Below are positions 58,468 through 64,000 of a DNA stretch of 64,000 bases, one piece after another. Every line of letters begins with the position of its first letter. Within the stretch, counting starts at the first letter, position 1. Below the pieces are notes generated by a model, which saw nothing but the letters and a program-made list of their open reading frames with translations, was not told the DNA's origin and did not search any database. The position numbers were made by a program, and so were the translations under genes. This stretch comes from Onthophagus taurus (Eukaryota; Arthropoda; Insecta; Coleoptera; Scarabaeidae), in the NCBI RefSeq assembly GCF_036711975.1, contig NW_027248940.1, forward strand, positions 1,178,001 to 1,242,000, read 5' to 3'.

Positions 58468-61400
58468 TAATACAGCATAATTACTTTCATTCTAGTATTT
58501 CTAGATATTATTTTCCGACCGACCCTATTATTCGAATGGCTTGGCTCTCTGGAATACACAATTCAAAATTATTTGAATTAATTAATGATAAGCATCTAAG
58601 TAACTATTGTGTTTGCCCCAACCATTTTGCAACAATGTGCAAATATGTTGAGAAGAAGAGCTGTCAATTATACCTTACGGGGACACAATCCGGGGACACA
58701 CTGTATATATGTTTTTTAAATCATTTAGATTTGTAAGAAAAAACTATAAATAATTGCTTTTTGTCTCCACAAGATCAACCAACAGAAGATACTTCAGGTA
58801 TGCTGCATGGTATGAAATTAATTATTTAGTTTCATAATTATATAATTCATTATGTACCATATTATATATGTTTATACCCCGACATGCCATATATACAGGG
58901 TGTATCTGAATGACTGCAACAAACTTCAAGGGGTGATTCTTTAGTGAATTTTAAGGGTACTTTGATATATGAACCATGGGCGACTTCGGCTCTCCTAAAG
59001 AGCTACACCCCTCTAAAAATGGCGGAAAATTTTAGTTTAATTTTTTTTTCTCAAAAACCATAAACGCTAGGAAAATGAAATTTGGGGAATATGTTTAACT
59101 CATAATAGGGCACGTTTTGACCCTATTTGTACTTTCAACCTACCCTTCTAAACTACTAAACGTAACCACCCCGGTTAATTTATGCCTAGATTTTTTTTAT
59201 GAAGATGATAAATACATCGGAAAAATTTCAGTTGGATAGATAAAACTATTCTAAAACTTTTTTGTCTCTCTGATGTTCTTCGAAAATTTAATAATTTCTG
59301 AGAAAAACAATAATTAAGCAAACACTAACTGTTAAGCTGTAGGGTTGTTAATCGAAAGTTGGAATGAATTTTTAATGGAAAAATCTTAGTAGGCTTTGCA
59401 GTCTTTGTCAGAAATATTTTTGACGTTTAAATGTCAGTGGTTTTCGTACTATTATTATTGTTTTATTTAAAATTTTGAAACGTCGAGTGAACGAGCGTAA
59501 ATGCGATAGAACTTTATTTAAAAATTAATTTGAAAAAAATAATAATAGTAAGAAAAACACTGACATTTAAACGTCAAAAATATTTCTGACAAAGATTGCA
59601 AGGCCTACTAAGATTTTTTCATTAAAAATTCATTCCAACTTTTGATCGACAACCCCGTTGTTGTGTTTGCTTTATTATTTATTTTCTCAAAAATTGGTCG
59701 TTTTTGGAAAAATTTTAGAGAGACAAAAATGTTTTAGGATACTTTCATCTACCTAGATAAAAATTTTTTAATGTATTTATCATCTGCATAAAAAAAATAT
59801 TAGCAAAAATGTGAAGGGGGTGGTTACGTTTAGTAGTTTAGAAGGGTAGGTTGAAAGTAGAAGTAGGGTCAAAACATGCCCTATTATGAGTTAAACATAT
59901 TCCCCAAATTTCATTTTCCTAGCGTTTATGGTTTTTGAGAAAAAAAAATTAAACTAAAATTTTCCGCCATTTTTAGAGGGGTGTAGCTCTTTAGGGGAGC
60001 CGAAGTCGCCCATGGTTCATATATCAAAGTACCCTTAAAATTCACTAAAGAATCACCCCTTGAAGTTTGTTGCAGTCATTCAGATACACCTGTATATATT
60101 TATACCCCCACATATGTATGCCCCGACAAACTTCCTGGTGTAACTAGTTCAACTGTTACGCAAGTCTATCCTGGATGTAGTAAACAACAAGGTTGCGAAA
60201 TTGCTTCAACCTCATTTTGTGAGGAAAATTCTGTCACTTCATTAGAAATGAATGGGAAACGGTTCCACGTAAGTGATGAAAAAGAAATAATTGGTAAATA
60301 CCATAAAAACCGGTTCTTATCAAATTTCTTTTCATTACCATCCAGGAAGACGCTACAAAAACTGTTAGGGTAAACAAAATGTAACATTATTTTGTTTATT
60401 GAACTAAAACTAGAACTAATAGTAGCACTATCACTAGAACTAACACTAGCTAGAAACTTTCGAAGTGATTCGAGTCGTCTTCGATAGTGCTACTATTAGT
60501 TCTAGTTTATTACACCGGCCGTGAAAGCCTTCGTACTTATATTTTATTTATGTTACCAAATTTTATTAGTTTTGTGAATAATAAATTAGTATGTTGAAAT
60601 TAGATCTTTCATTTAAAATATATTTATTTCCTTTTTAAAGCAATATTAATTGTGTTATTTTTAAATTTGGCGGTTAAAGTTAGCCCTAACGATCTGGCAA
60701 CGTCGCTCACTTCGCTTCGATGCGCAGCGAACAATGTTGCCGGATCGTTGGTTAGCTCAGTTTTACACCATTATCCTAGTCGAAGTTGGTTTTAATCAAG
60801 GTTTATATATTAAAGGTTATCTAAGTTCCTATGCTGCAATACTTTGATTTTAGTTTGTGGGCGAGGGGCAAGAGCAGGAGTGTTTCGTGACGTAAGCGAT
60901 CACGGATTGCGCACGCAACCTCATGGCCATGTGGTGCTCCATGCCTTTGTTTAATTTGAATTGCTTGGCGGTATTATTTTCTACATGTGACGTAATGCGC
61001 AGTATGGTTGCGTACGAACCTAGACAACCTCTTATATATAAACCTTGGGTTTTAATCTATGATTAGTACTCTGCGGTGACATCGGATGGCGCTGTACGCA
61101 AGGTACAATTTAATAAGGTAGAGTTGGCCATCTCTATTCTTCCTTGTCTCTGCCGGGAGAGTTCAATTTTGGCTAGAGCGAAGCGTTGTCGAATCTACGT
61201 CAATTTAACCTAAAAATTTCTAATCTAAGTTTGAACTTAGAATTTTTTTTGACAACTCAATTTACTTTTATCTAGTAAAAGTAAACAAGTGTTTCTAAAT
61301 TATCTGCGAAGAAATCGAACCCATACCTGAGATCGAGTCCAATGTTCCATCCTGTTCCCGAGAACTAAATTTCACACCTCCGGAAACAAGTTAAGTGAAC

Positions 61401-62347
61401 ATAATTTCCTTTTATCGAACACTTTAATTTTTACAACCCTCGCGATTAAAATAAAAAAATCAATCTTAAAAGACCCTTATAAATTAACGCGTATAAGCTT
61501 TGTCAATTTCAACTCTTATAAAGGAGTTACCTCTTTCTTGCACAGATTTCTTTATGCTCTATTTTATATTTAGTTCGTAAATTTCCTCCATGAACTTGCG
61601 TTTAATTTTTTTTTTGTCCCTGAGATTCATGTTCTTTAATTTAACAAAAAAATGTATGTTTTGTTCGTTGTTATCCAATTAAATAATTGTTATATGTTTT
61701 CTGTGTGATTTATTTGTAAAAAATTTGGTTTATATAATTTAATTAATTCGAACAAAACAAAATAATACAGTATATACTTACGAATAGTAGAACCTAAAAA
61801 AGTTGTTACGTGAGACATCCTGTATATATATTTTTTGTAGACTTGCAGATTATATTAATGAGTGCTTCGCTTGGGTCACCTTTCCATGCATTGTTAGCCA
61901 CAACATCGTTATTGGGATTGGATGCATGGGGATGATGACTGGAATTTCAGTTTTAACTTTTTTACCGACTATAACTTGGATTGGAGCTTTGTTTTTTTCT
62001 TGTTATCTAGGTGAACAGGTTATGCAAGCGGTTAGTGCGTCCCTTGTTTAAAAAAGATCTTAATCAACAAATATATATAATGTTTTAGAGCATTGAAGTA
62101 GCAGTTGTTGCTTATGAGCTGGATTGGTACAAAGATACCAAGCTAAGGAGGGATATTTTAATGATGATTTTAAGGGCGCAAAAGCCCATCACATTGGAAT
62201 GCGGGAAATTCGGGGAATTATCGATGGTCACATTCAAAAATGTAAAATATATGAATAATTTTTGTAAAATTTAATTTAAATTATTTTCTTTTTTTAAAGA
62301 TAATGCAAGGTGCTTATGCTTATGCTACAATGCAAGCAAATCATTAA
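44260..62347 (+). CDS. Odorant receptor 2 (insect 7TM_6 type), giant intron
   Basis: Four coding exons: 44260-44996, 61841-62030, 62089-62241 and 62300-62347; joined 1128 nt, 375 residues. The start MDYMPRTKKL is the first ATG of the frame. Exon 1 carries most transmembrane segments and ends in YHCICYHNRIIK; the donor GTAAGT at 44997 splits a Lys codon that is completed exactly by the A at 61841 after TTTTTTGTAG, continuing LADYINECFAWVTFP. Exon 2 gives FFSCYLGEQVMQA, exon 3 SIEVAVVAYELDWYKDT and LMMILRAQKPITLEC, and exon 4 the terminal IMQGAYAYATMQANH. These are the conserved C-terminal blocks of insect odorant receptors. Introns 2 and 3 are 58 bp each; intron 1 is 16,844 bp and full of mobile DNA. 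An AATAAA lies at 62440-62445. Confidence 0.87.
45777..47992. mobile_element. CAGGGTGT foldback element 3
   Basis: Starts CAGGGTGTCCCATTAAGCGT and ends with the complement at 47992, with arms of roughly 600-700 bp or more (45777 to about 46440; about 47330 to 47992). TA flanks both ends (45775-45776, 47993-47994). Direct repeat copy 2 at about 53345-53370 preserves the uninterrupted target (ATTTTATATATCTAAATTCC), confirming insertion with TA duplication. The interior (46440-47330) shows no recognisable transposase. Confidence 0.88.
46459..46473 (+). promoter_or_regulatory. Heat-shock-element-like sequence inside foldback 3
   Basis: AGAACCTTCTAGAAC fits three alternating nGAAn units (GAA-TTC-GAA) without mismatch. 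It lies just inside the left arm of foldback 3. A chance match is possible. Confidence 0.3.
48152..48230 (+). promoter_or_regulatory. CCAAT and TATA boxes in direct repeat copy 1
   Basis: ACCAATCAG at about 48154 is followed about 70 bp later by GGGTATATAAGG at about 48222, a classic RNA polymerase II arrangement. The same pair occurs in direct repeat copy 2 (about 53606 and 53677, TATATAAG). It points outward to the end of the repeat, 25-30 bp downstream. Confidence 0.45.
48260..48640. other. Sequence between direct repeat 1 and the palindrome
   Basis: About 380 bp of AT-rich sequence with no recognised coding content and no counterpart after copy 2. Confidence 0.4.
48691..52756. repeat. 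4-kb imperfect palindrome
   Basis: Arms: 48691-51239 and 51441-52756, with a central loop of about 200 bp. The outer ends match well (AGGAGTCTCTCTTAAAAATC at left against its complement near 52740), as do many inner blocks, for example CTTATTTGATAGGGGGAAAA at left against TTTTCCTCATATCAAATAAG at right. The left arm is about 1.2 kb longer because it holds an extra block (about 49570-50805). No long open frame. It lies between the two direct repeats. Confidence 0.85.
49395..50330. repeat. Nested inverted repeat within the palindrome
   Basis: 49395-49575 and about 50146-50330 are inverted copies of one segment (GGGCATTTCCACTTTCGTAT and GATTAAGCTTTCGAATGAGA are shared), and a third copy lies at 51879-52030. 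The phrase GAAATGCCCGATT also recurs at about 49937 and 50080. This looks like a hairpin element added to the left arm of the large palindrome. Confidence 0.7.
52763..53709 (+). repeat. Direct repeat copy 2 (intact)
   Basis: About 945 bp, same orientation as 45181-48259, from TGAATATATC to GACACCGGGAG. It carries the homologous open frame (53007-53222, 71 codons) with one extra in-frame codon, and CCAAT/TATA boxes near its end. A segment of about 80 bp near 53395-53480 is absent from copy 1. Confidence 0.82.
54374..55132 (+). CDS. LINE ORF1, nucleic-acid-binding coiled-coil protein
   Basis: 252 codons from MADKISGDAG. A coiled-coil region (about residues 45-85) leads into LEVRVDDLETYSRRNCLLIH, the start of an RRM-like domain typical of L1-type ORF1 (Transposase_22-like), with DLNLLDRSHRIGP and a C-terminal domain KLYAAARNTVGPRNAWTADG. 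It coats the element RNA as a chaperone in related LINEs (family knowledge). The frame is intact, in contrast to ORF2. The gap to ORF2 is about 120 bp and T-rich. Confidence 0.85.
   Translation: MADKISGDAGVVVKSLENKFAQTMVMFETKLNAARKGKAGDTPLITLEHLVKEYYEFKDHIIGCLNDIKSLIDGLEVRVDDLETYSRRNCLLIHGIGERENEDTDAVVANFFEQYLKVPGFTFDLNLLDRSHRIGPKKKKIGSSATPRPIIIKLISYKDRKIIWSNKKLLKGTKFLITESLTKRRMKLYAAARNTVGPRNAWTADGRIFVRSPNNEIKRINEFTDLPNSSVESAKTEQNRYERRTRRQVNKP
55256..58153 (+). pseudogene. LINE ORF2: endonuclease and reverse transcriptase
   Basis: An open frame of 697 codons (55256-57349; the likely true start is the Met at residue 28, MFDGSG) has an AP endonuclease (LNVAHLNVRSL, MTETWL at about 78-82, VGDINVDLL, SDHELVKC) and RT (LRDFRPISILPVMSKILERV, LDFTKAFDT with D608, TRGVPQGSILGPLLF). 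The frame breaks just before the catalytic loop: YADD lies at 57322-57333 in another frame, which runs to a TAG at 57472; the original frame resumes at about 57480-58153 with the C-terminal domain. Two opposite indels have therefore killed an otherwise intact ORF2. No RNase H is seen. Confidence 0.88.
58321..58355 (+). other. LINE 3' UTR stem-loop
   Basis: Reads GGAAG-AG-CAGTTGGTT-loop-AACCAAACTG-AA-CTTC. The stem has about 9 bp with one bulged A. The surrounding frame AAGTGGAAGARCAG...CTGAACTTCGYC is the same as in the LINE at 15564-15605, but the stem core differs in sequence. Confidence 0.65.
58896..60092. mobile_element. CAGGGTGT foldback element 4
   Basis: Starts CAGGGTGTATCTGAATGACT at 58896 and ends with the near complement (CAGGTGTATCTGAATGACT on the minus strand) at 60092; TA on both sides (58894-58895, 60093-60094). 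Almost the whole 1.2 kb is inverted repeat, with arms of about 580 bp and a centre near 59490, so it is non-autonomous. A second copy begins at 63843. One C has been lost from the right terminus. Confidence 0.9.
60407..60508. repeat. Perfect 26-bp inverted repeat
   Basis: 60407-60432 and 60483-60508 are exact reverse complements (CTAGAACTAATAGTAGCAC and its complement), with a 50-bp loop that itself repeats CTAGAACTA/CTAGCTAGAA phrases. It lies directly after the last THAP-like piece. It could be a transposon end or a hairpin; function unknown. Confidence 0.7.
60509..61840. other. Final part of odorant receptor 2 intron 1
   Basis: No coding sequence recognised. 60688-60749 forms an imperfect hairpin (AACGATCTGGCAAC against GTTGCCGGATCGTT). 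60840-61200 has higher GC than its surroundings and ends near the 18-bp inverted match at 61074. From 61250 the sequence is plain AT-rich up to the splice acceptor at 61840. Confidence 0.45.
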
Positions 62348-62439
62348 AGTTATATAATTATTGAGATGATTACAAAGATAAATAAGAGATATATTAAATA
62401 CATGTGTTATATTTATAATAATAAAAGGCACTGATAACT

Positions 62440-62445
62440 AATAAA
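62440..62445 (+). terminator. Polyadenylation signal of odorant receptor 2
   Basis: AATAAA, 93 bp after the stop codon and just before the first transposon debris at about 62460. Position fits a short 3' UTR. Confidence 0.5.
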
Positions 62446-62595
62446 GGGTCTTCTTTAAGTATATACAGAGCGTCTCAGTATTACACGGCACTATTTTAGA
62501 GATGTATTCTTCAGTACAAAACAAACCAAAATGTTTCAAATTAATTTATTACTGAAATATTGAAAATGAAAAATTTTGATTTGTCAATGAAGCAG

Positions 62596-62990
62596 TCAGA
62601 GTAAATGTTCAAAATGATTCCCGTTTTGTTGAATGCAGCATTGAGCACGATGAATCCAAGCTTCTCTGGAAAGTTTTATAGCATCGGGACGGCAACTAAT
62701 AATTACTGCGGCTTCCAAGATGCGATTTCTGAGCTCTTCTTGGGTGCCGATAGACGTAGAGCAAACCATAGATTTCATCCAGCCCCACACAAAATAATGT
62801 AACGGTGTCCGTTTCGACCAATCCATCGGTTACAATATGCTTTGTTTAAATAATCAGTGGCAAGATGAGAAAAGTGAGAAGGGACACCGAAAGGGTCGAT
62901 GAGATTGTCACCAAGAAGACCACACCAGACATTTCAGGAAAAAGTATGTTGATAACAGAGCTGTTATAAGTACAAAGGAAAAGTACTCCC
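62596..62990 (-). pseudogene. Tc1/mariner transposase C-terminal fragment
   Basis: 62596-62826 on the minus strand reads MDWSKRTPLHYFVWGWMKSM, TQEELRNRILEAA and CIQQNGNHFEHLL, the C-terminal end of the DDE family typical of WPPRSPDLTP-DFFLW transposases; the third catalytic region is mutated and partly deleted. Upstream, at about 62830-62850, NRWIGRNG survives in another frame. A degraded end (CAGAGCGTCTCAGTATTACA) lies at about 62466. Confidence 0.7.
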
Positions 62991-63128
62991 AGTAACCAGT
63001 AGAAGTAACGCTATAAATTATTTTTGCTCCAAGTAATAAGTAACAAATATTTTTAAAATGAGTAATTATATACAGGTGAGTTATTTATAAACCCTGAAAA
63101 CAGATAAATTCAAATATGTAAAAATATA

Positions 63129-63312
63129 CAGGGTGTTCCATTTAAAAAAATAAAGTAGGTGGCGACTTCCAGTATAACCGGAAGTGCTAGAAATCTGAAA
63201 ATATTTTAGACGAAGAGAACGGAATTGATAATACTTAAGTCTGAATTCTCAATTTTTTATTTTGGCCAGAACCACAGAAACGTCTAATGACCGGTCTCGC
63301 TGAGACACCCTG
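63129..63312. mobile_element. Short mariner-type MITE
   Basis: 184 bp starting CAGGGTGTTCCATTTAAAA and ending GAGACACCCTG, flanked by TA (63127-63128, 63313-63314). Terminal motif and target duplication agree with the large foldback elements. Confidence 0.7.
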
Positions 63313-63840
63313 TATTATATACATTAGTTATCAAGTTATTTATAGGACAATAGGTATAGGACATGCTTTATAAAAAAGAAACCTTATTACTTGGCGAATA
63401 ATTTAAGATAAAAAAATATGAGGCATTCCATTTAAAAAAAATGAGATATAGCTATTTCAAGTTTCTGGTATTGAGTACAATATTACGAACACCCTGTAGA
63501 AGGTTACCAGATTTTTATAGGGGCATGAAGTTACTGTAACTATGCATTAATAATCTACAAAAGATTTGCTTTGTAGGGTCTTAAATAAATTGGGTATGCT
63601 TTCTTTTATAATTTCATGATTTTTTCACAAAATGTTGAATATTTCAAAAACGGTAAAATTTTAGTATAGGTAATGCTTAAGAAAAAGTATGTCGAATTTT
63701 AAGGGTAATTCAAAAATGTAATAAAATATGGGGTGTTTCATTTAAATTTACGAAGTTGTACCTTGTACTTTGTTTTTGCAACACCCTGTATAAACAAAAA
63801 TATTTTTAGGTTATGCACCTTCGAGCACCAAATAACTTTA
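63313..63840. repeat. Cluster of partial CAGGGTGT-type ends
   Basis: Several incomplete ends of similar elements: GGCATTCCATTTAAAAAAAA near 63424 with GAACACCCTGTAG near 63490, and GGGGTGTTTCATTTAAA near 63730 with CAACACCCTGTATA near 63785. No coding content. Confidence 0.5.
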
Positions 63841-63842
63841 TA

Positions 63843-64000
63843 CAGGATGTATCTGAATGACTGCAACAAACTTCAAGGGGTGATTCTTTAGTGAATTTTA
63901 AGAGTACTTTGATATATGAACCATGGGCGACTTCGGCTCCCCTAAGGAGCTACACCCCTCCAAAAATGGCGGAAAATTTTGGTTTAATTTTTTTTTCTCA
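63843..64000. mobile_element. Left end of a second copy of foldback element 4
   Basis: CAGGATGTATCTGAATGACT at 63843, preceded by TA (63841-63842), then near-identical to 58896-59055 up to the window edge. It continues beyond the window. Confidence 0.88.

Larger units (their letters stand above)
54006..60373 (+). pseudogene. THAP-domain protein remnant, interrupted
   Basis: Exon-like piece 1 (54006-54059) reads NPCCVPSCDDRH, the first two Cys of a C2CH THAP zinc finger, then an in-frame TAA before a GTAAAT donor. Piece 2 (58505 to about 58680, after TTTCTAG) reads YYFPTDPIIRMAWLSG and HLSNYCVCPNHFATMC, supplying the second Cys and the His. A possible mini-exon follows at about 58772-58795. 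Piece 3 (60126-60373), after foldback 4, is open for about 80 codons (VYPGCSKQQGCEIASTSFC, GKYHKNRFLSNFFSL) with no known domain. THAP fingers bind DNA and occur in P-element-type transposases and in host proteins. A LINE sits between pieces 1 and 2, and foldback 4 between 2 and 3. The premature stop argues for a dead gene. Confidence 0.55.
53756..61091. repeat. 18-bp inverted match around the THAP remnants
   Basis: CGCCATCCGATGTCACCG at 53756-53773 has its exact reverse complement at 61074-61091, 7.3 kb away. Between them lie the THAP-domain pieces, a LINE and foldback 4. They may be the ends, or near-ends, of the transposon that carried the THAP gene; no target duplication is evident. Confidence 0.45.

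Noticed and set aside
58772..58795. A 24-nt mini-exon of the THAP gene
   Set aside because: It has AG and GT borders, but such short matches arise easily by chance; mentioned only as a possibility.
61803..62051. A separate small membrane protein
   Set aside because: Its start lies in the intron before a splice acceptor; from 61841 on the sequence is exon 2 of odorant receptor 2 and joins exon 1 in phase.

Overview
The window looks like nuclear DNA of an insect, probably a beetle. It is very AT-rich. It carries two insect-type seven-transmembrane odorant receptor genes, three conserved eukaryotic housekeeping genes with typical 50-160 bp introns, long arrays of 155-362 bp satellite monomers, and many insect-type transposons (Tc1/mariner foldbacks, pogo/Tigger, hAT, several LINEs, THAP fragments). 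The beetle assignment is inference; the sequence itself supports insect.

Layout. 1-5175: satellite A with a trimeric higher-order repeat (467 bp). 5460-6639: GPN1 GTPase (+). 6700-11265: satellite B (about 179 bp). 11701-12179: cytosolic thioredoxin (-). 12960-16455: satellite C (190 bp), interrupted by a 5'-truncated LINE. 16659-17319: TMED2/p24 cargo receptor (-). 17485-19585: satellite D (186 bp). 20430-23430: satellite E (362 bp, built of two 181-bp halves). 23452-37320: odorant receptor 1 (-), six coding exons, with a 12.5 kb intron filled by a pogo/Tigger element that itself holds two large foldback mariner elements, two LINEs and hAT debris. 37970-42990: a second satellite E array in the same orientation. 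44260-62347: odorant receptor 2 (+), four coding exons, with a 16.8 kb intron holding a 945-bp direct-repeat pair, a 4-kb palindrome, a nearly complete LINE with ORF1 and ORF2, a THAP-domain pseudogene and two more foldback elements. 62460-64000: transposase debris and small mariner-type MITEs.

The ordinary genes are short and compact, and nearly every space between them is occupied by a different tandem repeat of roughly nucleosome length. The two receptor genes keep intact reading frames across joined exons even though single introns have grown to 12-17 kb. The genes share no evident pathway: GPN1 acts in RNA polymerase II assembly/import, thioredoxin in redox balance, TMED2 in ER-Golgi transport, and the receptors in odour detection.

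Most noteworthy: (i) a 3'-end hairpin shared by two related LINEs whose stem sequence differs completely while pairing is kept; (ii) a TATCTCA...TGAGATA dyad recurring every 180-186 bp across two satellite families; (iii) a family of CAGGGTGT foldback elements with an identified transposase; (iv) a 4-kb palindrome between direct repeats that carry CCAAT and TATA boxes; (v) an 18-bp perfect inverted match framing the THAP-coding remnants.
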